Shown: positions 6,392-15,740 of the stretch, one piece after another | How positions within the stretch are numbered: position 1 is the first letter of the stretch | How the letters are laid out: each line of letters opens with the position of its first letter | NCBI RefSeq assembly: GCF_039539485.1 | Contig: NZ_BAABDF010000005.1 | Span: forward strand, 1 to 64,000 | Origin: Celeribacter arenosi | GTDB lineage: Bacteria; Pseudomonadota; Alphaproteobacteria; Rhodobacterales; Rhodobacteraceae | Reading direction: 5' to 3' | Length of the DNA stretch: 64,000 bases | Position numbers and translations under genes: made by a program | Notes under the pieces: model-generated | What the model was told of the DNA's origin: nothing | Database searches by the model: none | Seen by the model: the letters and a program-made list of their open reading frames with translations, nothing else

Positions 6392-8272
6392 ATGAAATCG
6401 GAAAACGACGAGGTTGAAGCGAAGACTGCCCCCTTGGGTCACCAAGTGATCGAAGGGTATCTGCGCACACTCGACAGTTCACCGGGCGTTTACAGGATGT
6501 TGGACGCCGATCATAACGTCCTCTACGTGGGAAAAGCGCGCAACCTGCGCAACCGTGTTTCCAATTATGCCCGCCCTCACGGGCACAGCGGCCGCATCGC
6601 GCGCATGATCTCGGAAACCTCGCAGATGATGTTTCTGACGACGCGCACCGAGACCGAAGCCCTGCTTCTCGAGCAGAACCTCATCAAGCAGCTCAAGCCG
6701 CGATACAACGTGCTTTTGCGCGACGACAAAAGCTTTCCCAATATTCTCGTAACCAAGGACCACAGTTTTCCGGCGATCACCAAACATCGCGGCGCGAAAA
6801 AGCGCAAAGGCTCATACTACGGCCCCTTCGCGTCTGCGGGGAATGTGAACAGCACGCTCAATCAGTTGCAAAAGATTTTCCTTCTGCGCAATTGCTCTGA
6901 CAATGACTTCGAGGGGCGCACGCGGCCCTGTCTGCAGTATCAGATCAAACGGTGCACCGCGCCCTGTGTGGGCAAGATCTCCAAAGAAGACTACGCGGAT
7001 CTCGTGGCGGACGCGGAGAAGTTTCTGCAGGGCAAAGACACCGGACTTCAACAGAAACTGGCCAAGGATATGGCCGCCGCTGCAGACGCCATGGAGTTTG
7101 AACGTGCCGCTGCAATACGCGACCGTATTCGCGCTATGACTTCTGTGCAGACGGCGCAGGGTATCAATCCGCGCACCGTTTCTGAGGCCGATATTATCGG
7201 CCTGCATATGGAGGGCGGGCAGGCCTGCGTTCAGGTGTTCTTTATTCGCGCCAACCAGAACTGGGGCAACCGCGATTTCTATCCGCGTGCAGGTGCCGAC
7301 ATTGATGCCGCCGAGGTCCTCGGTGCCTTCGTCGGCCAGTTCTACGATCAAAAAGAGCCGCCTCGCCAGATCATCCTCAGCCACGATATCGATGACCGTG
7401 AATTGATGGCCGAGGCATTGGGCGAAAAGGCCGGTCGCAAGATCGAGATACTTTTGCCGCAACGGGGCGAAAAGGCGGAACTGGTCGCCGGTGCCGTGCG
7501 GAATGCGCGCGAAAGCTTGGGGCGGAAAATGTCCGAGAGCGCAGCGCAGGGCAGGTTGCTCAAAGGTGTCGCGACTGCGTTCGATTTGAAGGCCGTTCCC
7601 GAACGGATCGAGGTCTATGACAACTCGCATATTCAGGGCGCCCATGCCGTGGGCGCGATGATCGTTGCGGGCCCTGAGGGGTTTGTTAAATCCCAATACC
7701 GAAAATTCAACATCCGAGGGGACGATCTAACCCCCGGTGATGATTTCGGGATGATGAAAGAAGTCCTCAAGCGGCGCTTTTCGCGACTTTTGAAAGAGGA
7801 TCCGGATCGCACAGGCGGCACGTGGCCTGATCTCCTGCTCATTGATGGTGGGGCGGGTCAGGTTTCGGCCGTCCATGAAATCATGCGCGAAATGGGTGTG
7901 ACCGATATTGCGATGGTTGGCATCGCAAAGGGCGTCGATCGGGACCAAGGCAAAGAAGAATTCTACCGCGTGGGTCAGCGCCCGTTTGCGCTGCAGCGAA
8001 ACGATCCCGTGCTCTATTTCATCCAACGGATGCGCGACGAAGCACACCGTTTTGCGATCGGCACCCACCGCGCCAAACGATCCAAGGCAATCGGTGCGAC
8101 GCCGCTGGATGATGTTCCGAATGTCGGCGCGACACGAAAACGGGCTCTTTTGGCCCATTTTGGCAGCGCAAAGGCCGTTGGGCGCGCGAATCTCGCGGAT
8201 TTGAAGGCGGTTGACGGGATTTCTGAAAAAGTCGCGCAGACGATTTACGACTATTTCCACGAACAAGGTTAG
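6392..8272 (+). CDS. uvrC: Excinuclease ABC subunit C
   Basis: The 626-residue UvrC performs the dual incisions of nucleotide excision repair. It has an N-terminal GIY-YIG nuclease domain (SSPGVYRML, then LYVGKARNLRNR, about residues 29-60). A UVR helix pair for UvrB contact lies near residues 230-250 (AMEFERAAAIRDRI). The RNase H-like domain includes VYDNSHIQGAHAVG and LLIDGGAGQ, and a C-terminal helix-hairpin-helix pair ends with VDGISEKVAQTIYDYF. The length is normal. The gene stands alone with a 330-base upstream region containing a DnaA box; dedicated damage regulation is not evident. Confidence 0.97.
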   Translation: MKSENDEVEAKTAPLGHQVIEGYLRTLDSSPGVYRMLDADHNVLYVGKARNLRNRVSNYARPHGHSGRIARMISETSQMMFLTTRTETEALLLEQNLIKQLKPRYNVLLRDDKSFPNILVTKDHSFPAITKHRGAKKRKGSYYGPFASAGNVNSTLNQLQKIFLLRNCSDNDFEGRTRPCLQYQIKRCTAPCVGKISKEDYADLVADAEKFLQGKDTGLQQKLAKDMAAAADAMEFERAAAIRDRIRAMTSVQTAQGINPRTVSEADIIGLHMEGGQACVQVFFIRANQNWGNRDFYPRAGADIDAAEVLGAFVGQFYDQKEPPRQIILSHDIDDRELMAEALGEKAGRKIEILLPQRGEKAELVAGAVRNARESLGRKMSESAAQGRLLKGVATAFDLKAVPERIEVYDNSHIQGAHAVGAMIVAGPEGFVKSQYRKFNIRGDDLTPGDDFGMMKEVLKRRFSRLLKEDPDRTGGTWPDLLLIDGGAGQVSAVHEIMREMGVTDIAMVGIAKGVDRDQGKEEFYRVGQRPFALQRNDPVLYFIQRMRDEAHRFAIGTHRAKRSKAIGATPLDDVPNVGATRKRALLAHFGSAKAVGRANLADLKAVDGISEKVAQTIYDYFHEQG

Positions 8273-8454
8273 CCGTTTGGCGAAAAAAACGGGCCGGCAC
8301 CAACATGCCGACCCGTCCGTATACCGTTACTCTTAAACTAGGTACGGTATTCTTATACCTGAACAATGTGTCTCAACTGCGGGGAAAAAGTGCCCATTCA
8401 CGTCATGTCTCGCGCCGCCTTTCCCCGCCCGCAAAACCGCGATACATCTGGCAC

Positions 8455-9126
8455 ATGATATGGAACCTGCCCAATATACTCACTCTGCTCCGATTGCTGG
8501 CCGCGCCCGGTATCGTGCTGTCGTTTTTGTTTCTGCCCCATCCTGTTTCGGACTGGGTTGCACTGATTCTGTTCGTTGGAACCTCCGCCACCGATTTTCT
8601 TGACGGGTATCTGGCGCGCAAATGGAACCAGACCTCCAGATTCGGTGCGATGCTCGATCCAATCGCAGACAAGGCGATGGTGGTGAGTGCGATTGCAGTT
8701 CTTGCGATGAATTTCGGCCCTGCAACGGTGATTATCTTTCCGGCGGCGTTCATTCTCCTGCGCGAGACATTTGTGTCTGGCCTGCGTGAATTTCTCGGCA
8801 CGACCGCGGGGCTTTTGAAGGTCACGCGTTTGGCCAAATGGAAGACAACGACCCAAATGGTGGCGATTTCGGTGCTGTTTTCCTACGGCCTGTTTGCCCA
8901 CTACGTGGGTATGGGCAGCTTCGGGATGGATGGGGCAACCGTGGACGGCATTCTGTCGGGAGAGATTGAGGATCCGAACGGGTTTGCTTGGCTCTATCGC
9001 GGCATGGTGTGGTCTTATGGGGCGGGGGTCATCCTGCTCTGGATTGCAGCGATCCTGACGGTCGTGACAGGTGTCGATTACCTGCGCAAAGCGATGCCAT
9101 TCCTGCGTGAGGCTAGCGATGATTGA
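8455..9126 (+). CDS. pgsA: CDP-diacylglycerol-glycerol-3-phosphate phosphatidyltransferase
   Basis: This 223-residue membrane enzyme commits CDP-diacylglycerol to phosphatidylglycerol phosphate. It shows the CDP-alcohol phosphotransferase signature with the expected spacing (DFLDGYLARKW ... GAMLDPIADK, about residues 44-70) and several hydrophobic segments. ATG 8455 gives MIWNLPNILTLLRL, the usual PgsA N-terminus; the open frame extends 50 codons upstream with no PgsA-like sequence. moaD begins inside its last codons, so pgsA-moaD-moaE appear co-transcribed. Confidence 0.93.
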   Translation: MIWNLPNILTLLRLLAAPGIVLSFLFLPHPVSDWVALILFVGTSATDFLDGYLARKWNQTSRFGAMLDPIADKAMVVSAIAVLAMNFGPATVIIFPAAFILLRETFVSGLREFLGTTAGLLKVTRLAKWKTTTQMVAISVLFSYGLFAHYVGMGSFGMDGATVDGILSGEIEDPNGFAWLYRGMVWSYGAGVILLWIAAILTVVTGVDYLRKAMPFLREASDD

Positions 9127-9367
9127 TGTCCTTTACTTTGCATGGGTTCGCGAGCGTATCGGCATTCCGCGCGAAACCGTGACGTCAGAGGCGGCCACAG
9201 TCATGGACCTTGTCGACGAACTGCGCGCGCGTGAAGAACGATACGCCCTCGCTTTCGCGGATTTGTCGTCTCTGCGGGTCGCGCTCGATCAGGAATTGAC
9301 CGAATTTGATACCCCGCTAGAAGGCGTTCGCGAAGTCGCCTTTTTCCCGCCAATGACGGGTGGCTGA
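9119..9367 (+). CDS. moaD: Molybdopterin synthase small subunit MoaD
   Basis: This 82-residue ubiquitin-like protein ends in Gly-Gly (FFPPMTGG). That tail is adenylated and thiocarboxylated to carry sulfur into molybdopterin. Its ATG at 9119 lies within the end of pgsA, an 8-base overlap. moaE follows immediately, its ATG one base after the moaD stop, and the two form the heterotetrameric synthase. ThiS also ends in GG, but the size and the moaE neighbour identify MoaD. Confidence 0.93.
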   Translation: MIDVLYFAWVRERIGIPRETVTSEAATVMDLVDELRAREERYALAFADLSSLRVALDQELTEFDTPLEGVREVAFFPPMTGG

Positions 9368-9368
9368 C

Positions 9369-9806
9369 ATGCACGTGCGGGTTCAGGAGGCGGACTTTAC
9401 ACTCGCAGATATTTTGGACGGCTTTGCATCCGCGCCGGATACGGGCGCAACCGTCTCCTTTACCGGTATTGTGCGCGACGACACCGGTGATCTCCTCCAT
9501 ATGGAAATCGAACATTATCCGGGCATGTGTGAGGCGGCGATCGAGGGGATCGTTGCACAGGCCACACAGAGATGGTCGCTCACGGATTGCCGCGTTGTGC
9601 ACCGGTTCGGGCGCCTTTCCCCCGGAGCGCAGATCATGATGGTGGCAACGGCGGCACGCCATCGCGCCGAGGCCTTTGAGGCGGCCGAGTATCTCATGGA
9701 TTATCTGAAATCGCGCGCACCCTTCTGGAAGAAAGAAGTGCGACGGTCGGGCGAAGACTGGGTCGCCGCCAAGTCGAGTGACGAAGACGCTTTGGACCGG
9801 TGGTAA
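9369..9806 (+). CDS. moaE: Molybdopterin synthase catalytic subunit MoaE
   Basis: The 145-residue MoaE converts precursor Z to molybdopterin using MoaD thiocarboxylate. Family motifs are SFTGIVRDD, LHMEIEHYPGM, VVHRFGRLSPG and the catalytic Lys region SRAPFWKKE. ATG 9369 follows the moaD stop by a single base; a GTG at 9360 would add three residues. It converges tail to tail on the minus-strand gene at 9807. Confidence 0.95.
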   Translation: MHVRVQEADFTLADILDGFASAPDTGATVSFTGIVRDDTGDLLHMEIEHYPGMCEAAIEGIVAQATQRWSLTDCRVVHRFGRLSPGAQIMMVATAARHRAEAFEAAEYLMDYLKSRAPFWKKEVRRSGEDWVAAKSSDEDALDRW

Positions 9807-10133
9807 TTACCCGACGTTGACGCGCTCGACGTAGGCGCGAAGCTCTTCAGCCTCTGCGCGCGCTTCGCGCAACCCATCCATCGCTGCATTCAATTCCGCT
9901 TCGGTCTGGCTCAGCTGGTTGGTGATTTCGGCTTCACGTTGCTGGAAGTATGCCGTGGTGCGATCGCGTTCTTCTTCGGCCTCGTGAAGTTGTTGGGCCA
10001 TCACATCGAGATCGTTCATTTCGCCGTTTCCGACACGCACAAAGCGATGAATCATCCAATGAACGAACCACCCCATCAAAAAGGCGATGAAAAGGACGAT
10101 CGCCGTCGCGATGATCAATTCGGTTCTATTCAT
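9807..10133 (-). CDS. Small membrane-anchored coiled-coil protein
   Basis: The 108-residue product has one N-terminal transmembrane helix (LIIATAIVLFIAFLMGWFVH). A long charged coiled coil (about residues 40-105) with repeated Glu/Ala/Gln heptads follows. The ATG overlaps the end of the OmpA-BON gene by 8 bases, so the pair is co-translated. I do not recognise a named family. Topology suggests an inner-membrane anchor reaching into the cytoplasm or periplasm and working with the OmpA-like neighbour; this is inference. Confidence 0.72.
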   Translation of the reverse strand: MNRTELIIATAIVLFIAFLMGWFVHWMIHRFVRVGNGEMNDLDVMAQQLHEAEEERDRTTAYFQQREAEITNQLSQTEAELNAAMDGLREARAEAEELRAYVERVNVG

Positions 10134-12009
10134 TGCTCTGTCCGTCCTCCTGCGACACCTCGTTTAAATCGGCGTCCTCGGTGTGATCATGATCATCGTG
10201 GCCGGAGCCGCCAAGTAGTTTGAATTCAATGCGGCGGTTGGCCTCGCGACCCTCTTCGGTACCATTATCGGCGATTGGGGTTGTTTCACCATACCCTTTC
10301 GCCGAGAAATCGACACCCACAACACGACGCGCGAGCAATCCATCGAGAACGGAATTGGCGCGTGCCTGGCTCAGATTGAGGTTCATTTCTTCGCGGCCTT
10401 GGCTATCGCTATGCGCGCCGATTTCAATTTCGACATCTTCGCACTCTTTGAGAGCCGCCGCGATCCGGTCGAGTGTGTCGAGCGCGACATCGTTTAGCGT
10501 TGCCTGGCCGGGGTCAAAGACGATCTTGTTGGCGGTGATGATGCGGTTGGCACGCTCAACACATTCTAGCGGAGTTGGCAGGTTGAGGACCGGATCAAGT
10601 TTGCGCACATAGTTCACGTTGATCTCGTATTCCTGACCATCGCCAAGCGACTCTGCCAACATGCGGGCGATTTCGGCGCGCGCGTTGGAGTTGCCGGTTT
10701 CACCACGGACTTCGATCCCGTCCGCCCGCATCGTGACAGAGCCGTGGGACAGTTCGGCCAGCGCATTGACCGCCACGAGTGCACGCACCGCCCAGCCTTC
10801 GGGAAGGCTGTCGTCGGTGCGAATTGCCGAATAGATGCTTTGGGATCCGAATTCGGCGCGCGCAACGGCCTCGGTCGCCATTTTGGAGCGCTCGTCGCTG
10901 ATGCGGCCACGTAGTTGCACCTGACCTTCGGGAGAACGGATCGCAATGAATTGCGGCTGTTGGTCTGATTCTGCGGTTTCGGGTGCTGGCAATGTCGCGT
11001 GGAGCGTAAAGGTAGACGGCAGTGCGGCTTCGAGTTCGCCCGCGATTTCGTCAAATGTCGACTGGTCTGTGCCTGCGGTGCCGAGAAGGTTCACGTTGCC
11101 GTCTGAATAGGTAATCGACCCGCTGCCCAGTTTTGCCAATGCGCGCATGCCGGTTTCAACGGCGCCGGCCCAGTTGTTGGCTGGCGCGCCGAGGCCGATG
11201 GTGCATTCGGGATCCGTCATTCCGAGGGCTCGTGCCGCTGCGATGATCCGCGCATGGCCCTGTGGGGTTTCCGCCGTGCAGGCATCAAAACGCGGGCCTG
11301 TTTCATCAATGAGCAAACGCACGGTAAATGGCGTGATGACGGGGCGAGGGGCCGCGATGTGGATCGTGTGGACGACGCCCTTCGGGGCCGCTGCGGCCAA
11401 GGCGCGTTCGAGCCGCACTTTCTGCGCATCACCGTCTGCGAGACCTGTGATTGCGACATTGCGGGCAGAGAGCGAAATTTTGGAGCGCGGCAGTAGACCG
11501 ATGGCTTCGATACCAAAATCGGTGGCGTCTTCCCAACCTTCGGGGGCAGGGTAGTCAGCCTGTTCTAGGAAATCAGCGATAGATCCGGTTGTCGCCGCTT
11601 TGCGCAGCGCGTCGACAAATCCATCGCGATCCCAACTCTGCGGCACGAGACCGATCAGGGATATGCCGCTGTCATTGCGCAGGATTTCGATGGAGAACTC
11701 GGGCGCCGGAATTGCATCCGTCTGCACCACATCCATCACATTTATCACCCGCGACGGATCAACGACGTGTCCCGCTGCGCGCTGGGCGGCGAGTTGTTGA
11801 TTCTCGCTTGGCGCGGTGCCCGTCAGAATTACCTGCAAACCGTCGGCCTGCACGTCGACCCACTCAAAGCCTTCAAGGCCAAGTTTTTGACGAACAGCCG
11901 TTTCAGACGTGGCCTCAATCGCCTGCGCACCCACATTGGCTGCAATAAGCGAAGCGAGGGCACCTGCAACCAGCGCGGCGAGGATTGTCAGATTGGGTGA
12001 AAGACGCAT
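10126..12009 (-). CDS. OmpA-family envelope protein with repeated BON-like domains
   Basis: The 627-residue protein has an N-terminal signal or anchor helix (about residues 7-28). Several alpha/beta repeats of BON character follow (repeated LxGxAP/VxLRGRI-type strands across about residues 35-480). The C-terminal OmpA peptidoglycan-binding domain (about 490-600) has LSQARANSVLDGLL and NRRIEFKLL. The last ~28 residues are His/Asp/Glu-rich (HDDHDHTEDAD), a possible metal-binding tail. The design resembles BON-OmpA proteins such as mycobacterial ArfA. It should tether the membrane to peptidoglycan. It is coupled to the coiled-coil gene downstream. Confidence 0.82.
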   Translation of the reverse strand: MRLSPNLTILAALVAGALASLIAANVGAQAIEATSETAVRQKLGLEGFEWVDVQADGLQVILTGTAPSENQQLAAQRAAGHVVDPSRVINVMDVVQTDAIPAPEFSIEILRNDSGISLIGLVPQSWDRDGFVDALRKAATTGSIADFLEQADYPAPEGWEDATDFGIEAIGLLPRSKISLSARNVAITGLADGDAQKVRLERALAAAAPKGVVHTIHIAAPRPVITPFTVRLLIDETGPRFDACTAETPQGHARIIAAARALGMTDPECTIGLGAPANNWAGAVETGMRALAKLGSGSITYSDGNVNLLGTAGTDQSTFDEIAGELEAALPSTFTLHATLPAPETAESDQQPQFIAIRSPEGQVQLRGRISDERSKMATEAVARAEFGSQSIYSAIRTDDSLPEGWAVRALVAVNALAELSHGSVTMRADGIEVRGETGNSNARAEIARMLAESLGDGQEYEINVNYVRKLDPVLNLPTPLECVERANRIITANKIVFDPGQATLNDVALDTLDRIAAALKECEDVEIEIGAHSDSQGREEMNLNLSQARANSVLDGLLARRVVGVDFSAKGYGETTPIADNGTEEGREANRRIEFKLLGGSGHDDHDHTEDADLNEVSQEDGQSNE

Positions 12010-12075
12010 ACGCGCTTTGAACCTCTTTTAGGGATCAGTGCGGGATTGTTTAGGGCGATCCGTCTCTTGCTGCAA

Positions 12076-13068
12076 TCAAAGGAACACGGCGATGGCAAGA
12101 AACAGCGCAGCGAGAAGTCCGGCGTCGCGGTTGGACCTGAAAAGTCTCAGGCAGGTTTCGGGACTTTCAATGTCGAGTTTAGTGAGTTGCCAGAGCAGAT
12201 GAACTCCGAGAGCCCACGCCCCGCATAGTCCGACCAGCAGCGCGGCGAGCGAGCGTTCCGCGAGTGCTTCGATAACCGCCGCGGCGAAAAAGATGACGGT
12301 CATGATGAGGAAACGTTTGAGCCAGCGACCGGTCTGCGCCCCGAACAAGCGTGCCGTCGATTTGACGCCGATGAGGGCGTCATCCTCGGTGTCCTGATGG
12401 GCGTAGATGGTATCGTAGAACAGGGTCCACGCGATGCCTGCGAGGTAGAGAAACACGGGCGCGATCGTCAATTCGCCCGCGACCGCTGCATATGCAAGCA
12501 GGGCACCCCAGTTGAACGCGATGCCCAGAAACACCTGTGGCCACCACGTGAACCGCTTTGCGAAGGGGTAAATGGCGACCGGCAAAAGCGACAGGATGCC
12601 CAGACCAATCGCGAGTTTGCCAAAGGTGAGCAGGATCGCGAATGCGATCAGGCATTGCAGCACCATCCAGATGGCGGCCTGGCGTGTCGTTACTTGGCCT
12701 GACGGGATCGGACGGCTTTTGGTGCGCGCCACAGCCGCGTCAAAATCGCGGTCCGTGATGTCGTTCCAAGTACAGCCCGCACCCCGCATCAAAATCGCGC
12801 CTATCCAGCAACCAAAGAGTATCCAGAACGTGCGCGCCGATAGGTCGCCGGTCTGAGCCGTGGCGAGTAACGCACCCCACCAGCAGGGCAAAAGCAACAG
12901 CCACCATCCAATCGGGCGATCCGCACGCGACAGGCGCAGGTAGGGGCGCGTCCATGCCGGTGCACGGTTGTCTACCCAGTTGCCGGCGACGGCATCGGAC
13001 ACGGCATCCAAAGCAGGCGCATCAAACTTCTCGCGGCTTGTCTCTGGTGCGGATGGCTTGTCGGTCAT
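12076..13068 (-). CDS. ubiA: 4-hydroxybenzoate polyprenyltransferase
   Basis: This 330-residue membrane prenyltransferase attaches the polyprenyl chain to 4-hydroxybenzoate in ubiquinone synthesis. Both Asp-rich motifs are present: NDITDRDFD and DTIYAHQDTEDD. Seven to nine hydrophobic segments follow a hydrophilic N-terminus, and LRLSRADRPIGWWLLLLP is typical of the family. ATG 13068 is preferred over the longer frame, which would overlap divergent rsmE; only 12 bases separate the two starts. The polyprenyl synthase at 39283 could supply its substrate. Confidence 0.92.
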   Translation of the reverse strand: MTDKPSAPETSREKFDAPALDAVSDAVAGNWVDNRAPAWTRPYLRLSRADRPIGWWLLLLPCWWGALLATAQTGDLSARTFWILFGCWIGAILMRGAGCTWNDITDRDFDAAVARTKSRPIPSGQVTTRQAAIWMVLQCLIAFAILLTFGKLAIGLGILSLLPVAIYPFAKRFTWWPQVFLGIAFNWGALLAYAAVAGELTIAPVFLYLAGIAWTLFYDTIYAHQDTEDDALIGVKSTARLFGAQTGRWLKRFLIMTVIFFAAAVIEALAERSLAALLVGLCGAWALGVHLLWQLTKLDIESPETCLRLFRSNRDAGLLAALFLAIAVFL

Positions 13069-13080
13069 ATGTAACGGTCC

Positions 13081-13806
13081 ATGGAACAGGCAAAGATCAG
13101 ACTCTATGTAGATCACCCGCTGTCCGAGGGGCAAACCATTCCTCTCGACCGCGATCAGTCACATTACCTTTTCGGGGTCATGCGTCAGAGTGTTGGGGCA
13201 CATGTCGCGCTCATTAACGGGCGCGACGGTGAATATATTGCGCAGGTCGCCGAGGCGGGCAAACGCGCGGGGAGCCTTGTGTGTTTGCGTCAGACCAAGC
13301 CTCTGCAGATGCCGCCAGATCTTTGGCTCCTTTTCGCACCGATCAAGAAAGCGCGCACGGATTTTATTGTCGAAAAGGCCACCGAAATGGGGGCTGCGCG
13401 GATTGTGCCTGTTCAAACCGAATACACCAACTCGGAACGCATTCGTCAGGATCGTTTGCAGGCCCATGCGGTTGAGGCGGCTGAGCAATGTGGCGGGACA
13501 TTCGTGCCTGAGGTGGCCGAGCTTCACCGTCTTGATCGTCTTCTCGCGGATTGGGACCCTGAACGTCAGATCATGTTCTGTGACGAAGGATTGGTCGGAG
13601 CGGCCCAGCACCTCTCCGCCACGGGCGGCGGCGAATGGGCGATTCTGATCGGGCCGGAAGGTGGATTTTCCCCGACCGAGCGCACGCGCCTCCATGCGCT
13701 GCCTTATGCGCATGCCGTTAGTCTCGGTCCCCGTATTCTGCGCGCGGACACCGCAGCGGTTGCCGCGTTGACCGTGTGGCAACAGGCACTGGGAGATTGG
13801 ACATGA
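13081..13806 (+). CDS. rsmE: 16S rRNA (uracil(1498)-N(3))-methyltransferase
   Basis: The 241-residue RsmE methylates U1498 of 16S rRNA using SAM. It combines an N-terminal PUA-like domain (about residues 1-70) with a SPOUT fold. Recognised motifs are FIVEKATEMGAARIVP, AAEQCGG, LIGPEGGFSPTE and the C-terminal SLGPRILRADTAAVAAL. It is divergent from ubiA. Its stop overlaps the start of the membrane-protein gene at 13803 (ATGA), making an rsmE-orf-gshA unit likely. Confidence 0.96.
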   Translation: MEQAKIRLYVDHPLSEGQTIPLDRDQSHYLFGVMRQSVGAHVALINGRDGEYIAQVAEAGKRAGSLVCLRQTKPLQMPPDLWLLFAPIKKARTDFIVEKATEMGAARIVPVQTEYTNSERIRQDRLQAHAVEAAEQCGGTFVPEVAELHRLDRLLADWDPERQIMFCDEGLVGAAQHLSATGGGEWAILIGPEGGFSPTERTRLHALPYAHAVSLGPRILRADTAAVAALTVWQQALGDWT

Positions 13807-14312
13807 TCCGCCCTGAAATGCGCGCCTCGATTTGGCGATGGCGAGAGGTTATCGGGGCGGTCGGTATGCTCGCCCTGTGCCTATGGATGGCACTTAGCTT
13901 TTTCGGGGTGATGGCATGGATCGGATGGATTCTGGTCGTCGTCCTGTCTGTGTATATTTTCGCAGCCGTTCAACGCGTGCGGTTCTCCGCAGGATCGGGC
14001 GGATATGGGGTTGTCGAAATCGACGAAGGCGTCATTTCCTATTTGCTTCCCCACGGCGGTGGGCAGATTGAGATCGCGTCGATGAGTTCGGTTGTACTCC
14101 TGCCGGCCAGTCGCGGACCGGCGCATTGGCAACTCGATGCTGCTGATCAATCTCCGTTACTCATCCCCCTCGATGCGATTGGCGCGGAGCAGTTGTTTGA
14201 CGTGTTTGTCAATCTTGACGGCATCGAGACCGAGAAAATGCTGCGCCAAATCAAGGCTGCGCCGGACCAGCCGGTGATCATTTGGCGAAATCGCAAGCTT
14301 GCCTTGCATTGA
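13803..14312 (+). CDS. Hypothetical membrane protein between rsmE and gshA
   Basis: The 169-residue product has two adjacent N-terminal hydrophobic helices (about residues 18-35 and 40-57). A soluble C-terminal part follows that looks like a beta-rich, PH-like domain. No catalytic motif is evident. ATG 13803 overlaps the rsmE stop by ATGA, and gshA starts 53 bases downstream. I do not know its function; the context only indicates co-expression with RNA modification and glutathione synthesis genes. Confidence 0.78.
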   Translation: MIRPEMRASIWRWREVIGAVGMLALCLWMALSFFGVMAWIGWILVVVLSVYIFAAVQRVRFSAGSGGYGVVEIDEGVISYLLPHGGGQIEIASMSSVVLLPASRGPAHWQLDAADQSPLLIPLDAIGAEQLFDVFVNLDGIETEKMLRQIKAAPDQPVIIWRNRKLALH

Positions 14313-14365
14313 CTTCGCCACATGGTTGAACCAAGTCTTTCGAACTGATCCAGCGGAGAAACGCG

Positions 14366-15736
14366 ATGTCTATTCCCCAGTCCGGCGGCGGCCCGATCGA
14401 GAGCTACGATGACCTAGTCAGCTACTTTGAAGCGGGCTGTAAGCCTAAAAAGGATTGGCGGATCGGGACCGAACACGAAAAGTTCGGCTTTTGCAAAGAT
14501 ACGCTCAAACCTCTCCCCTATGAAGGCGACAGGTCGATCCGCGCGATCCTCGAAGGGTTGCAGGACCGTTTTGGCTGGAATCCTGTGTTTGAGGGCGAAT
14601 ACCTCATCGGGTTGGAATTGAATGGCGCGAATATCTCGCTCGAACCCGGCGGGCAGCTGGAATTGTCGGGCGCGCCGCTCGAGACGATCCACCAGACCTG
14701 TGACGAGGTTAACGAACACCTGCGTGAAGTCCAAAATGTCGCCGACGAAATCGGCGCGCGTTTCATCGGCCTCGGCATGGCACCTCATTGGAAACATGAG
14801 GATATGCCGCTCATGCCAAAGGGTCGCTATAAGCTCATGGATGCCTATATGGACCGCGTGGGCGAGACCGGTCGCGACATGATGCGGCGCACCTGCACGG
14901 TTCAGGTGAACCTCGATTTTGCCTCCGAAGCCGACATGGTCCAGAAATTTCGCGCCGCACTGGCGCTGCAGCCGGTTGCCAACGCGCTCTTCGGGAATTC
15001 GCCCTTTAAAGAGGGTAAGCTCAACGGCCACAAAAGCTGGCGTGGCTACATCTGGCGCCATCTCGATGATGCGCGAACGGGGACCCTGCCCTTTGTGTTC
15101 GAAGACGGCATGGGGTTTGAACGGTACGTTGAATATGCCCTCGATGTGCCGATGTATTTCGTCTACCGCGACGGCAAATATATCAACGCGCTGGGCATGT
15201 CGTTCCGTGATTTCCTCAAAGGTAAGCTACCCGCGCTACCCGGCGAAAAGCCGACGCTTTCGGATTGGGCGGACCATCTGACCACGATCTTCCCAGAGGC
15301 GCGCATCAAACAGTATATGGAAATGCGCGGTGCGGACGGTGGTCCGTGGCGCAGGCTCTGTGCTCTGCCGGCGTTTTGGGTTGGTTTGATGTACGACCAG
15401 CACTCTCTGGATGCCGCCAGCGATATCATTCGTGGCTGGACACCGGAGTTTCGCGATGCCCTGCGCGCGGCGGCCACGGTCGATGGATTGGCGGCGGAGG
15501 TCGACGGCGTGCGGATGATGGATCTCGCGCGCGACTGCGTTACCATTGCCGAAGGTGGCCTGGCGGCGCGCGCCTGCGTTGGTGCGGGTGGTCTGGTGCC
15601 TGACGAGACCCATTTCCTCAACGCGCTGAAGGATAGCCTTGAGACAGGTAAAGCGCCTGCGGACGAGTTGATCGAGCGCTTTAACAGCGACTGGCAGGGC
15701 GATGTGACGAAGGTTTTCGCAGAGTATTCCTACTAA
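14366..15736 (+). CDS. gshA: Glutamate-cysteine ligase (GCS2 type)
   Basis: This 456-residue ligase makes gamma-glutamylcysteine, the first step of glutathione synthesis. It belongs to the plant/alphaproteobacterial GCS2 class rather than the E. coli type. Recognisable stretches are RIGTEHEKFGF, LELNGANISLEPGGQLELSG, CTVQVNLDF, GHKSWRGYIWRH and LPAFWVGLMYD. The length is typical. An AGCGGAGAAACG element precedes the ATG. It ends four bases before the convergent DUF805 gene. Confidence 0.95.
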   Translation: MSIPQSGGGPIESYDDLVSYFEAGCKPKKDWRIGTEHEKFGFCKDTLKPLPYEGDRSIRAILEGLQDRFGWNPVFEGEYLIGLELNGANISLEPGGQLELSGAPLETIHQTCDEVNEHLREVQNVADEIGARFIGLGMAPHWKHEDMPLMPKGRYKLMDAYMDRVGETGRDMMRRTCTVQVNLDFASEADMVQKFRAALALQPVANALFGNSPFKEGKLNGHKSWRGYIWRHLDDARTGTLPFVFEDGMGFERYVEYALDVPMYFVYRDGKYINALGMSFRDFLKGKLPALPGEKPTLSDWADHLTTIFPEARIKQYMEMRGADGGPWRRLCALPAFWVGLMYDQHSLDAASDIIRGWTPEFRDALRAAATVDGLAAEVDGVRMMDLARDCVTIAEGGLAARACVGAGGLVPDETHFLNALKDSLETGKAPADELIERFNSDWQGDVTKVFAEYSY

Positions 15737-15740
15737 CTGC

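Noticed and set aside
6812..7696. Long antisense frame within uvrC
   Set aside because: It is the complementary-strand shadow of a well-conserved gene and has no domain or ribosome site.
8281..8320. Terminator after uvrC
   Set aside because: The inverted repeat near CGGGCCGGC/GCCGACCCG has mismatches. Its A-run is on the wrong side for uvrC, and no minus-strand gene ends here.
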